DNA of 64,000 nucleotides from contig JAEZTC010000004.1 of NCBI GenBank assembly GCA_023421675.1, forward strand, positions 124,001-188,000. Direction: 5' to 3'. Numbering within the stretch: position 1 is the stretch's first letter; the number at the start of each line of letters is the position of its first letter. The position numbers were made by a program, and so were the translations under genes. Below, piece by piece: positions 7,553 through 16,489 of the stretch. The stretch is from Bacillota bacterium. Its GTDB lineage: Bacteria > Bacillota > Clostridia > Acetivibrionales > JANLFN01. The notes under the pieces are model-generated. The model did no database searches. It was not told where the DNA came from and was given only the letters and a program-made list of their open reading frames with translations.

Positions 7553-8117
7553 CCGCTTTTCGACGCCGTAAAGCGGAGTAAAACTCCTCACTCATGCGCC
7601 GTGATGGCTTTAAAAGCTGGGCGCAACGGATTCCGTGACAGAACTTCCAAGCTTGCATACCTATTATTGTCCGGCCGTTTCCAATGGCATCCATTCCATA
7701 CCCAACTGAATCTGCCATCCCTGGCAGATTCGCCGGACTCTAATAAATGCATGCAGAAATTTCTAGTCACTCCACCAAGCGCCTTCAGGGCTACTGTAAC
7801 AGGAGGCTATACCGAACTTTGCAAGCAAAGTTCTCACAATGCCCACTTCGTAGAATTTACACGAATTTATTTTCTCCAACGCCGCTAATAAGTGTTTGAA
7901 AAAGCGCTCGTTATGCATTCAGTGAAAAAATTGACAACGCGGGAAAATGGACCGGATGGACATTTTAGGTGCATGTGAGCCATGGATGGGGAATATGCAC
8001 CGACCGCCAAAGGAACATTTTTGAACTGTTACATGCATAGACGGTTTTTCACAGTGCCCTAACTGGCCTCCGCGGCGAGCGGCGACTTTTACTCCGCTTT
8101 TGGTCATTCAAAAGCGG
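7553..8117. mobile_element. MITE-like 565-bp non-coding element with 31-bp terminal inverted repeats
   Basis: The two ends, 7553-7583 and 8087-8117, are inverted copies matching at 25 of 31 positions. Each end is itself a hairpin, CCGCTTTT-N8-(A/T)AAAGCGG, followed by AGTAAAA. The interior is visibly richer in G+C than the neighbourhood, has several perfect hairpins (GAACTTTGC/GCAAAGTTC at 7814-7833; TCTGCC/GGCAGA near 7720) and has no credible gene on either strand; open frames there lack ribosome binding sites and homology. There is no transposase and no clear target duplication. It may be a non-autonomous transposable element or a repeated structured-RNA element. Confidence 0.55.
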
Positions 8118-8280
8118 AAAAGTATAATTTAAAAGTTTTATGGAGATTGTTTCTTATAAAGACAAAACAAATCTATCTTCTGATAATCTTATCAAACCTG
8201 CTGTTCCTTACTTCAAACTTAATTCCTCCAAGATAAGTACTGCAAATATCTTTCACTACCTCTTTCAAAGTCTCAGTCAT

Positions 8281-8994
8281 CTATGGCCCGCATGTAACCT
8301 CAATTTTATCAACATTATCAAAATGTATTGGAACCAACAAATAGTCATATTCATTTAAAGTTACACTGTCATCTAGGAACCTTAGCTGCGCAATCATCCG
8401 TGTTTCATCCTCAAACTTCCATGCATCCGATTTAACTGTTCCCAAGGTAGTTAAGTCTATGATATAGCCACCGTCATTACTGCTCCGGATTATTGGATTA
8501 TCCTTTGCAAATTTCTCATCATAAATAACATCAATCGACTTAAAATCTATATTCAGTTTGCTATAAAACTCGGTTGAATTCCTTATTGCTGCCAGCTCAT
8601 CTATCTTCTCACCATTTTTAAATGCAAGTACCGGCTTATCATAATCAATAAGGCAATCTGTAGTTAAGCAATCCGCTTTTTTATATATAGCAAGCCTTAC
8701 CCCATAAACATCCCTGCTGTACATGAACCAATGAGGTATATATTCAGATTTTCTATGAGTAAAGCAGCTAAGAAATACCTGATTTATTATTTCTTGATCA
8801 TTAATAAACAGTTTTTCTGTCTGGTCATTTACATTATCTATTCTGTTAAACTTTAAATATTTATTCTTCAGAATACTTAATAAGGCATCAAGGTTGGTAT
8901 AATGAAATATTTTTTCCCTCATTGATTTTTGAATATTTTCTGTAATAATCGGGTTAGTAACCTGATACATGTAATCTGTTGATTTATATTTCAT
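8281..8994 (-). CDS. DUF2971 family protein, probably truncated by an in-frame TAG
   Basis: 237 residues matching DUF2971: an early HYTNLDALLSILKNKYLKFN, FNRIDNVND, then FLSCFTHRKSEYIPHWFMY and YGVRLAIYK. Function is unknown; some members occur near defence genes. Translation stops at TAG (8281-8283) directly after KIEVTCGP. The same frame then continues for another 35 codons (MTETLKEVVKDICSTYL...) to a second TAG at 8173-8175. Family members usually carry such a helical tail after the G-P motif, so the stop is likely a nonsense mutation or a sequencing error. Start ATG follows GAAGGTG. The MITE-like element lies 56 bp beyond the second stop. Confidence 0.75.
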   Translation of the reverse strand: MKYKSTDYMYQVTNPIITENIQKSMREKIFHYTNLDALLSILKNKYLKFNRIDNVNDQTEKLFINDQEIINQVFLSCFTHRKSEYIPHWFMYSRDVYGVRLAIYKKADCLTTDCLIDYDKPVLAFKNGEKIDELAAIRNSTEFYSKLNIDFKSIDVIYDEKFAKDNPIIRSSNDGGYIIDLTTLGTVKSDAWKFEDETRMIAQLRFLDDSVTLNEYDYLLVPIHFDNVDKIEVTCGP

Positions 8995-9167
8995 ATAGCA
9001 CCTTCATTCTTGAATATATTAACAATAAAGTTATACATTTAACGTTAAAATTCCTGCAATAATTAGTAAATCAATAATAAACATACCTTAAATTTAATTG
9101 CAGACAACAACTTCACTTTTTAGTCAAAACATATAAAATCCACGTTAATTTTAATGATGTATGTTGA

Positions 9168-9196
9168 TTAAACATGATTACAATTTATGATATAAT
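9168..9196 (+). promoter_or_regulatory. Probable promoter of NUDIX gene
   Basis: A perfect TATAAT at 9191-9196 with an extended TGA before it and TTAAAC 17 nt upstream (9168-9173). The start would lie ~45 bp upstream of the NUDIX start codon. Confidence 0.5.
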
Positions 9197-9246
9197 AAGT
9201 CTTAAATTCAGCCAGATTATAAATGCACTCTCAAGGAGGTTTTTGA

Positions 9247-9660
9247 TTGTCTTCCAAACCCTTTGCACTATCAGTCAAAATAATGATTAGCAACAAACAG
9301 GGACTATATCTTTTACTCAGAAGATCACCTTCATGCAAATCAAATGCAGGTAAATGGGAGATGCCGGGCGGCAAGATTGAACCGTGTGAAAGCTTTGAAG
9401 CTGCATTGCTTCGTGAAGTTAAGGAAGAAACAGGCCTTAATATTGAAATGACAGGAGTTGCGGGAACAGCTCAATCGGAGACCCCGAGTAAAAAAATTGC
9501 ATATCTGATAATGGAGGGCATTTCAGAATTGCAGTCCGTCACACTAAGTAATGAACATGATGCTTATGAATGGGTTGAAAAGGAAAATCTTGTTGAAAAA
9601 GATTTGGCAAAACAATTCATACCCTTTGTCAAACAATTTGTAACGAGTAAAGAACAGTAA
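9247..9660 (+). CDS. NUDIX hydrolase (MutT/8-oxo-dGTP pyrophosphatase-like)
   Basis: A 137-residue protein with a full Nudix box, G-X5-E-X7-REVKEETG-L (residues ~39-61, starting GGKIEPCESF), that binds Mg2+ and cleaves nucleoside diphosphates linked to another moiety. KWEMPGG just before the box is typical of the MutT/CTP pyrophosphohydrolase group, so dNTP sanitation is plausible. The start is TTG at 9247, 7 nt after AAGGAGG; there is no better ATG. Monocistronic. Confidence 0.88.
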   Translation: MSSKPFALSVKIMISNKQGLYLLLRRSPSCKSNAGKWEMPGGKIEPCESFEAALLREVKEETGLNIEMTGVAGTAQSETPSKKIAYLIMEGISELQSVTLSNEHDAYEWVEKENLVEKDLAKQFIPFVKQFVTSKEQ

Positions 9661-9761
9661 ATACTGAATTTGACATGCCACTTTAACAATTATTATAATA
9701 TTGTTAATTTACAGATAAAGATTTAATTCCAGTGTTTAATTTATAGAAACCAGAGGTCAAA

Positions 9762-10649
9762 ATGAAACACCTATTTATAGTTAATCCTGCAGCAGGCAAA
9801 GGGAAAGCGCTAAAACTTATCCCGGAAATAGAAAAGATTTTTGAAAACAGAACAGGGGATTACACTATAAAAATTACCGAAAAGCCCGGTCACGCTACTG
9901 AAATTGCTCGTGAACATGTTGAGAAGGAATTTCATAGGGTGTATTCCATGGGCGGGGACGGAACACTAAACGAGATATTAAATGGTATGGCAGGAACCGA
10001 AAGCGAACTCGCAGTTATTCCCTGCGGATCAGGCAATGATTTTATCAGGAGCATACTTTCAGATTTGAATTTAGAGAACATAATCGAACGTATGGTTAAC
10101 GGTACTAAGCGGATCATTGATCTGGCCAAAGTGAATGAAAAGTTTTATGCAAATATTTCTTCAATAGGCTTTGATGCGGAAGTTGTATATAATACCGGGA
10201 AGTTTAAAAAGCTGCCCCTTGTAAGCGGCAAAATTGCATATATATTGGGTGTTCTGTATACCCTTTTGTTTAATAAGAGTTATAGATTCAGCATAAATAT
10301 TGATGATAAGCAGTTTGAAATGAAGTCTCTGCTTGCTGCTGTTGCCAACGGAAGGTATTACGGAGGAGGAATGCTTGCTGCTCCTGAAGCTATCCTTGAT
10401 GACGGCGTTTTTGATGTTTTTTTGGCTGAAAAAATGACAAGGCTTCAAATACTGAAGTTTTTTCCCAAGTTTATCAAAGGAAACCATGCTGGTATAGAAG
10501 GTGTTCACTTCTATAAAGGCAAAAAGATACGGTTCAGAAGTAATGAACCTGTTTCGCTGAATATTGATGGCGAAGTGTTCAGAACAAACGAGGCATTTTT
10601 TGAGGTAATACCCGGAGGTCTTAACATAGTTACACCTGCCGGTTTATAA
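9762..10649 (+). CDS. Diacylglycerol kinase family lipid kinase (YegS/DgkB type)
   Basis: A 295-residue soluble lipid kinase. The N-terminal catalytic domain begins FIVNPAAGKGKA and contains the ATP-binding GGDGTLNEILNG (~65-76) and IPCGSGNDF (~86-94). The C-terminal beta-rich domain ends with SLNIDGEVF, the usual family finish. These enzymes phosphorylate diacylglycerol or related lipids and recycle diacylglycerol made during lipoteichoic acid synthesis. A second, diverged copy follows 27 bp downstream, so the two are probably co-transcribed. Confidence 0.88.
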   Translation: MKHLFIVNPAAGKGKALKLIPEIEKIFENRTGDYTIKITEKPGHATEIAREHVEKEFHRVYSMGGDGTLNEILNGMAGTESELAVIPCGSGNDFIRSILSDLNLENIIERMVNGTKRIIDLAKVNEKFYANISSIGFDAEVVYNTGKFKKLPLVSGKIAYILGVLYTLLFNKSYRFSINIDDKQFEMKSLLAAVANGRYYGGGMLAAPEAILDDGVFDVFLAEKMTRLQILKFFPKFIKGNHAGIEGVHFYKGKKIRFRSNEPVSLNIDGEVFRTNEAFFEVIPGGLNIVTPAGL

Positions 10650-10676
10650 TATGAATCAAGAGCAGTCGGAGGGTTT

Positions 10677-11564
10677 ATGATGCAAAAAGCAATTTTAGTT
10701 TATAATACAGTATCAGGCAGTCACAACATGCCACACAAGCTTAATTACATAATAGGACGTTTTCAGGAAAGGGGGATACTTCTTCAGCCTTACAGATTAA
10801 GCTCCGAAGGCTGGGAAAACCTTCCTGAGGTTTTGTGCGAAAATGAGTATAACCTCATAGTCGCAGCTGGCGGTGACGGTACATTAAATAGTGTAGTAAG
10901 TATACTTCTTAAAAATAATATAAAAATCCCCATAGGAATACTTCCATGCGGGACATGCAATGACCTTGCAAGAAGCCTGGATCTTCCGAATAAACTGGAA
11001 GCCTGCCTTGATATTATTCTTGAAGGTAAGACAATGGAAATAGATGTTGGAGTTGTTAATGAGAACGGCTATTTCCTAAGCACCTGTGCAGGCGGACTTT
11101 TTGTAAGTGTTTCCTACAGCACCAACAGTGAACTTAAGAAGAATTTTGGTCCTCTGGCTTATTACTTAAAGGGACTTAGCGAACTTACAAATATTAAACC
11201 GTTTAAGCTGGAAATGCAGACCGAACATAAAAAAATACATGAAGAAGCACTACTGTTTCTGATATTAAACGGCAAACACGGTGCAGGTTTCTCCAATCTT
11301 ATAAAGGAAGCAGATATGTCTGATGGCCTTATGGATATCTTCATAGTTAAAAACTGCAAGCACATAGACCTTGTCGGAACCTTCTTCAAGTTCCTTGCAA
11401 ATGAAACAATAAACAGCAAGTATATTAAGATACTTCAGGCAAAAACCTGTGTAGTCAATACAGATAATGAAATACCGATGACAGTTGACGGAGAAAAGGG
11501 TCCCGGACTTCCTATTTCGGTAAGGGTAATAAACAAAGCAGTAAAGGTATATGTAAAAGAATAA
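10677..11564 (+). CDS. Second diacylglycerol kinase family protein
   Basis: Same family and length (295 aa) as the preceding gene but clearly diverged. Motifs: VYNTVSGSH at the start (the usual NP of NPxAG is not kept), AAGGDGTLNSVVS (~62-74), LPCGTCNDLARSL, and TVDGEKGPGLP at the end. The GGDGT ATP site is intact, so catalysis is plausible, but the altered opening and DLARSL suggest a different lipid. The pattern matches diacylglycerol kinases of the YegS/BmrU group. GGAGGG precedes the tandem ATGATG start; either ATG (10677 or 10680) may be used. Confidence 0.85.
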   Translation: MMQKAILVYNTVSGSHNMPHKLNYIIGRFQERGILLQPYRLSSEGWENLPEVLCENEYNLIVAAGGDGTLNSVVSILLKNNIKIPIGILPCGTCNDLARSLDLPNKLEACLDIILEGKTMEIDVGVVNENGYFLSTCAGGLFVSVSYSTNSELKKNFGPLAYYLKGLSELTNIKPFKLEMQTEHKKIHEEALLFLILNGKHGAGFSNLIKEADMSDGLMDIFIVKNCKHIDLVGTFFKFLANETINSKYIKILQAKTCVVNTDNEIPMTVDGEKGPGLPISVRVINKAVKVYVKE

Positions 11565-11600
11565 TATAAATGTGTTTCTCTATTATTGGGGGGTTTAATT

Positions 11601-12557
11601 TTGAAACGGAAAGTATTAGCCATATTTTTAGTACTCATCTTTGTATTTGCACAAACCGGTACGGTTTTTGCTAAGAGTTTTGGTGGCCGTTCTTCATCGC
11701 ATGGTTACAAAAGCTCTTCTTCATCAAGGAGCTATAAGAGTTCTTCATCATCAAAGAGTTATAATTCAAGTTCCTCAAAAAAGAGCAGCGGTTACACCGG
11801 CTCATCTTCATCCTCAAAGAGCAGTTCATCATCCTCTTCTTCATCATCCTCAAGCTCTTCAAGGAGCAACCCCGGTTCTTACTCTTCAAGTTCAAAATCG
11901 AGTACTGCAAAAACAAAATACATGAATGATTATTATAAGCAGCAGACTTCAAAAACGAACTATAAGAAGTATAGCCAGAATCTAAATGACAGTCAGAAGA
12001 AGGCTTATGACGCTTCAATGAACAGGAATTACTCTTTCAATAACAGGATGAACTTTGAGGATTCACTGCGCACAAGGCCTCAGAGAATTTCCTATTATGA
12101 TTCAAGGCCGATAAGAATCCATGTAAATAATTACTACTTCGGAGGACCGCTTTCATACGGTTCAGCATTCGTAGGACCTTGGGACATGTGGTTTTTAATG
12201 AGAGCATCAGACCTTTTCTGGTATCACCATTGGCTTGAAATAATGACTTACAGGGAATACTTTGAAGCTAAAGAATTTGCCCAAAGAGAGCAGGCAATGA
12301 ATGCAATGGCAGCCCAGAACATAGCAAGAAACCCGGATTATATCGATCCGGATGTAGACTATGATTTACAGTTCTCGGACGATTACCAGCAAAAGCACCT
12401 TGATACAATGTATTACTCCAACAAGCACACAGAAAGCACCGGAAGTGTAATATTAACCTTCATTATTATAGCAGGTGTAATTGTTGCTATGATTATAATT
12501 ATCAAGAAGGTTTCAAGGCCCAAATACAAACGTCCGGCCCGCAGCAGGATATATTGA
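11601..12557 (+). CDS. Secreted Ser-rich, membrane-anchored protein
   Basis: The start is TTG at 11601, 7 nt after GGGGGG. The 318-residue product has a signal peptide (KVLAIFLVLIFVFAQTGTVFA), then ~80 residues dominated by Ser with Lys/Tyr/Gly (SSSKSYNSSS type), a Tyr-rich middle with an aromatic patch (YYFGGPLSYG, WDMWFLMRASDLFWYHHW), and a C-terminal transmembrane helix followed by a Lys/Arg tail. I know no enzymatic domain here. It is followed at once by a DUF4178-like gene and a DUF350 gene, a set that recalls the E. coli yjfK-yjfL-yjfM group, where a Ser/Ala-rich exported protein also occurs. An envelope role is inferred. Confidence 0.7.
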   Translation: MKRKVLAIFLVLIFVFAQTGTVFAKSFGGRSSSHGYKSSSSSRSYKSSSSSKSYNSSSSKKSSGYTGSSSSSKSSSSSSSSSSSSSSRSNPGSYSSSSKSSTAKTKYMNDYYKQQTSKTNYKKYSQNLNDSQKKAYDASMNRNYSFNNRMNFEDSLRTRPQRISYYDSRPIRIHVNNYYFGGPLSYGSAFVGPWDMWFLMRASDLFWYHHWLEIMTYREYFEAKEFAQREQAMNAMAAQNIARNPDYIDPDVDYDLQFSDDYQQKHLDTMYYSNKHTESTGSVILTFIIIAGVIVAMIIIIKKVSRPKYKRPARSRIY

Positions 12558-12583
12558 TTGGTATTAATGTGCAGGAGGTAATT

Positions 12584-13180
12584 ATGTTTAAATGGTTTGA
12601 AGGCAAAGATAAGCCTACTGACAAGGTATATAATCCTTTAAAAGTCATTAAAAGTTCAATTATAGAGTTTAACATAGGTGAACTTAAAAACTCTGGAATG
12701 TTCAGATTCAAGAAGATTATAGAATTTAATTTTGGAAATGTGCAGTCATCAAGATATGTTATATATTCAAAAGTTGATGACAGTGAGTATGTTTTTGAGG
12801 TGTTTCCAATAGAAAACGGACAATTTGAAGCATATCTGTACAACATGATTGATACAGTGCCGTTTTCAGAGGATTTCCTTGAAGTAGTAGGCCAACTTTA
12901 TTTAACAACACCGGACGATATCGAATACAGAAGAAGTACTCTTCCCGACTGCGAAGACAGACTTGACGGCACTTATGGATCAGCAAAGGTTTATGATATT
13001 GAATCCGACCAGATTGAAAAGGTCGTTGGTGTAACTACCTGGGATTATGAAAGAGACCGTGACGGAATTATGGAATACCTCAACATAGAAATGTGGAAGG
13101 AAAACGGCATGTTCAGGATATTCAGGGGTGAAATGCTGGAAGACATATTTTTTAAGTTTTATCAATCATCTGAAGATTAA
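12584..13180 (+). CDS. DUF4178/DUF2491-like cytoplasmic protein
   Basis: A 198-residue acidic protein with no signal or membrane segment, opening MFKWFEGKDKPTD. It has a beta-rich pattern (SSRYVIYSKVDDSEYVFEVF) typical of DUF4178/YjfK-like proteins. The assignment is by pattern and gene context, not by a signature motif. AGGAGG precedes the ATG at 12584; an upstream in-frame TTG is rejected because it overlaps the prior gene without a ribosome binding site. It sits between the Ser-rich exported protein and the DUF350 protein in one operon. Confidence 0.55.
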   Translation: MFKWFEGKDKPTDKVYNPLKVIKSSIIEFNIGELKNSGMFRFKKIIEFNFGNVQSSRYVIYSKVDDSEYVFEVFPIENGQFEAYLYNMIDTVPFSEDFLEVVGQLYLTTPDDIEYRRSTLPDCEDRLDGTYGSAKVYDIESDQIEKVVGVTTWDYERDRDGIMEYLNIEMWKENGMFRIFRGEMLEDIFFKFYQSSED

Positions 13181-13216
13181 AATTTATTCAATTATATAAG
13201 AGGAGGAAGTAAAAAA

Positions 13217-14113
13217 ATGGATGTAACCTCGCTTTTAAAATTTATAGGCTATAATTCTTTGTTCACAGCATCGGTAGTATTATTAAGCTTTGTACTGGGC
13301 TGGGTGCTTTACCGTTATGTAATACTCAGAAAAATAAACCTGAGGGACTCTTTGTTCGATAAAGATAATGTTGCAGCATGGTTTGAATTTATAGGTGCTT
13401 TTATTTTCCCTACGCTTTATCTCGCTGCGAATGCAATAATAGGTTCTGCAAGCGATAATATTATTACTGATCTTCTTATCTGTCTGGCATATGCAGTAAT
13501 ATACATATTAATTTTTACAATACTCAGGCTCTTAACCGGGGCATTTGTACATTCAATCAAGCTTTCTGATGCGAGCGGAAAAGTAAGCCTTAATAATGAA
13601 ATATACGTTCAGAAGAATGTTTCAGCATCACTTTTCTCAATAGCTTTTTCCCTGATCTTTGTAAGCTTTATAAAGTTCCTTGACTTTACATCAACTGATG
13701 ACCTTGTAACTTCGTTGCTTAGAATGTCATCAATCCTTGTCTTTACACTGGCAGCATTTACAGTATACTGCCTGATTTTAAGACGCAAAACCTCACTTAT
13801 CAGCGAAATATTTGTAGACAATAACATTGCAGCCGGAGTAAGCTTCCTTGGTTTTATCTTTGCTGTTCAAATAATATTGGATAACGCAATACAGGTACAG
13901 GGTAACTTTGTTTTCCTTGACCTTATAATAATTTCAGCAGTAGGGCTGGTACTCTTAGGAATATTCTCAATAATATTTAAATGGCTGTTCTCAAAAATTG
14001 TTAAAGTGAACTTCTGGAAGGAAATTTATGAGCAGAACAGTATTGGTGCAGCAATAGGCCAATGTGCGCTATACATAGGAATTGCAAGTATAATCGTAAG
14101 CTTTATGAAATAA
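13217..14113 (+). CDS. DUF350 (YjfL-type) polytopic membrane protein
   Basis: A 298-residue protein with about eight hydrophobic segments in two similar halves, each carrying the DUF350-type signature (first half DKDNVAAWFEFIGAF, second half DNNIAAGVSFLGF). Single-domain DUF350 proteins have ~130 residues; this one is an internal duplication. Function is unknown, possibly a small-molecule or stress-linked membrane protein. AGGAGGAAG precedes the ATG. It is the last gene of the operon, with a terminator 15 bp later. Confidence 0.8.
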   Translation: MDVTSLLKFIGYNSLFTASVVLLSFVLGWVLYRYVILRKINLRDSLFDKDNVAAWFEFIGAFIFPTLYLAANAIIGSASDNIITDLLICLAYAVIYILIFTILRLLTGAFVHSIKLSDASGKVSLNNEIYVQKNVSASLFSIAFSLIFVSFIKFLDFTSTDDLVTSLLRMSSILVFTLAAFTVYCLILRRKTSLISEIFVDNNIAAGVSFLGFIFAVQIILDNAIQVQGNFVFLDLIIISAVGLVLLGIFSIIFKWLFSKIVKVNFWKEIYEQNSIGAAIGQCALYIGIASIIVSFMK

Positions 14114-14127
14114 AACGGTAAAAAGCA

Positions 14128-14161
14128 AAAAACTCAAGGGTTTATGAACCCTTGAGTTTTT
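14128..14161. terminator. Intrinsic terminator between convergent operons
   Basis: A 15-bp stem AAAAACTCAAGGGTT / AACCCTTGAGTTTTT with T-rich arms on both strands. It serves the DUF350 operon (+) and the cobalamin uptake operon (-). Confidence 0.88.
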
Positions 14162-14194
14162 TAATGCCCTAATTACTCAATTACAAGCCACTGC

Positions 14195-15409
14195 TTATAT
14201 AACCTCATGCAGCCTTGCAGATGAAGTAACTATAGCTTTTTCACGTATCCTTCTGTAAATCTCCAGCGCCAAACCACCTGTAAAATCCCTGCTTTCGGGC
14301 GTATCATCCTCTATTATTATAAGATTGGCTGCCTGTTCTGCCGCTTCAAGATTTCTCAAGTTCTGTTTTCCAAAAGGCATATTACATAATATTGTGACAT
14401 CAGCTCTTTTTATTGCCTGTATATTCTCTTGAAGCAGGTCCTTGCTTATATCACAAAACGGTCTTGTAGCAATGTATTCGGCTCCAAAAATTTCAGCACT
14501 GTGCCTGTCACTGTCCTCTGCTGAAAAAACACCTGCCGAAATACTAAAGCCTTCTTCAAAAAGCTGCCTGATAATAAGGGAAGCTGATCCCCCGCCGCCT
14601 ATGATATGAGCTTTTTTACCATCATGGACGCCTTCGTTCCTGTAGATGTGAAAATCCAGCAGTCCGGTAATTCTGTTTCTATAAACAAATGCATTAATTC
14701 CAAAAACCTTTGCCATATTTTCTCTGGTCAATACTTCCTCTGGAGTTCCATCTGCTCTTATACATCCATCCTGCATTAGAATCAGACGGCTGCAGTATTT
14801 AGCCGCAATCTTTAAATCGTGTATTGCTGCAACAACAGTATTCCCGTTTTCAGTAAGTTCTTTCGAATATTTAAAAATCTGTTCCTGATGAGTTATATCA
14901 AGGCTTGCAGTAGGCTCATCCAAAAGTATTATGTCCGATTCCTGGGCAAGTACCTTTGCAAAAAGAACCCTCTGCCTTTCTCCACCTGAAAGTTCGGTTA
15001 CAGGCTTATTTTCAAATATACGGGTATCGGTGAAATCCATGTATTTTCTTGCAACAGCATAATCTTTGCTCGTTTCGCCGTGCATCCTTTTGATATAGGG
15101 GTATCTCCCCATTAAAACAACATCCAGGGACGGGAAAGGAAAGGAAATGCCTGTATTCTGGTGCATTAGTGAAACCTTCTTCGCGATATCTCTTGGTTTG
15201 GGTTTTCCCGGTACCAGTCCTTCAATTTCAATAGTTCCGGTATAGCTGTTAATTCCGTTAATACACTTAAGCAGTGTAGTTTTTCCTGCTCCATTGGGTC
15301 CTATAAGCCCAACGAATTCACCCTTAAATATGTTTAAGTTTATATTATGAAGTATTACTCTGCCATCAATATCATAGGAAAGTCCCTGTATATCTATAAT
15401 ATTGCTCAT
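14195..15409 (-). CDS. btuD: Cobalamin/Fe-siderophore ABC ATPase with C-terminal extension (BtuD-like)
   Basis: 404 residues. The first ~255 form an ABC ATPase of the FecE/BtuD type: Walker A GPNGAGKTTL (~37-46), signature LSGGERQRV, Walker B IILLDEPTASLD, and the H-loop histidine in AAIHDLK. Residues ~265-404 form an extra domain beginning KKAHIIGGGGSASLI, a Gly-rich Rossmann-like turn, absent from ordinary BtuD; similar tails occur on some clostridial and archaeal B12 ATPases. The gene overlaps btuC by 4 bp and is under the cobalamin riboswitch, so vitamin B12 import is the likely job. Last gene of the operon. Confidence 0.82.
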   Translation of the reverse strand: MSNIIDIQGLSYDIDGRVILHNINLNIFKGEFVGLIGPNGAGKTTLLKCINGINSYTGTIEIEGLVPGKPKPRDIAKKVSLMHQNTGISFPFPSLDVVLMGRYPYIKRMHGETSKDYAVARKYMDFTDTRIFENKPVTELSGGERQRVLFAKVLAQESDIILLDEPTASLDITHQEQIFKYSKELTENGNTVVAAIHDLKIAAKYCSRLILMQDGCIRADGTPEEVLTRENMAKVFGINAFVYRNRITGLLDFHIYRNEGVHDGKKAHIIGGGGSASLIIRQLFEEGFSISAGVFSAEDSDRHSAEIFGAEYIATRPFCDISKDLLQENIQAIKRADVTILCNMPFGKQNLRNLEAAEQAANLIIIEDDTPESRDFTGGLALEIYRRIREKAIVTSSARLHEVI

Positions 15410-16464
15410 ATAACAGCTCCACCCCCCTTTCTGGCCTTAACCAGCAGGAACAGGAAATACGGCGCCCCTACAAGAGAGGTTACAATTCCAACGCTCATTT
15501 CCCTGGGAAGAAGAATCACCCTTGAAATGAGATCACAAATAATAAGAAAAATTGCTCCCCCAAGAGCACTTGCCGGAATGAGTATTCTGTGGTCAGGACC
15601 TACAATAAGTCTCATTATATGAGGAACTATAAGTCCGACAAAGCTAATTGTTCCGCTGACACATACAGCCATAGCGGTAGTAAGAGATGAAACCAGCAAA
15701 AGAAGTTTCCTTACTCTTGAAGTATTCAGTCCTACCGACTGTGCTTCTTCCTCGCCAAGCATCATTACATTGATATCTCTGGCAAATATGCACATAACAA
15801 CAACACATACGGTTATAGGAATGACAACCAGCCCTGCATGTTCCCATCTCCTGTCCGAAAGGCCACCCATTGTCCAGAAGATAAAGGATCTTACCTGATA
15901 ATCATTAATATACGTCAGTATTACAGAGGTTATAGCACTTAGGAATGTGCTTACCGCAATACCCGAAAGAATCAGTGTCAGTACGGGAACCTTTCCACCT
16001 TTTGAAGCTAAAACAAAAATAATGAAAGCGGCAAGGAGTGCACCAACGGTTGAAAACAAAGGCATATAGTAAATACTCTGAGCTGACAGGCCCAAAAATA
16101 TTGCCGTTACAGCACCAAGGCTCGCACCGCTTGATACCCCAATAATACCGGGGTCTGCCATAGGATTGCGAAACATGCCCTGCATAACCGCACCCGAAGC
16201 TGATAGAGCCGCACCGACAAGCAACGCAACTATTACTCTGGGAAGCCTTACTAAAAATATTATTGAATCCTGGCTTTGGGGAATACTTTGATCACTTATT
16301 AATCCCAGGTTTTTAAGTACTATTCTAATTGTTGTGAAAAACGGAATATTAACAGCACCTATGGCAGCTGCAGCAATAGCAGCTATGACAAGTATCACTG
16401 CCAGAACAGGTATAACAACACTGGGTCTGGGTTTTATTTTATTACCTACCTCATTTATCTTCAT
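15406..16464 (-). CDS. btuC: Cobalamin ABC transporter permease (FecCD family)
   Basis: 352 residues with about ten transmembrane helices, the FecCD/BtuC fold. Family hallmarks include LPRVIVALLVGAALSASGA, MADPGIIGVSSGAS near the middle and SFVGLIVPHIMR late, the L-loop region that meets the ATPase. It forms the membrane channel dimer for the binding protein encoded just upstream (26 bp away). The substrate is inferred to be cobalamin or a corrinoid from the riboswitch and cobO neighbour rather than from the permease itself. Confidence 0.88.
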   Translation of the reverse strand: MKINEVGNKIKPRPSVVIPVLAVILVIAAIAAAAIGAVNIPFFTTIRIVLKNLGLISDQSIPQSQDSIIFLVRLPRVIVALLVGAALSASGAVMQGMFRNPMADPGIIGVSSGASLGAVTAIFLGLSAQSIYYMPLFSTVGALLAAFIIFVLASKGGKVPVLTLILSGIAVSTFLSAITSVILTYINDYQVRSFIFWTMGGLSDRRWEHAGLVVIPITVCVVVMCIFARDINVMMLGEEEAQSVGLNTSRVRKLLLLVSSLTTAMAVCVSGTISFVGLIVPHIMRLIVGPDHRILIPASALGGAIFLIICDLISRVILLPREMSVGIVTSLVGAPYFLFLLVKARKGGGAVI

Positions 16465-16489
16465 CTTATACCTTCCCGGTTACTGCTTT

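Noticed and set aside
7488..8107. Open frames on both strands inside the MITE-like element
   Set aside because: They overlap each other, lack ribosome binding sites and recognisable domains, and fall inside the inverted-repeat element.
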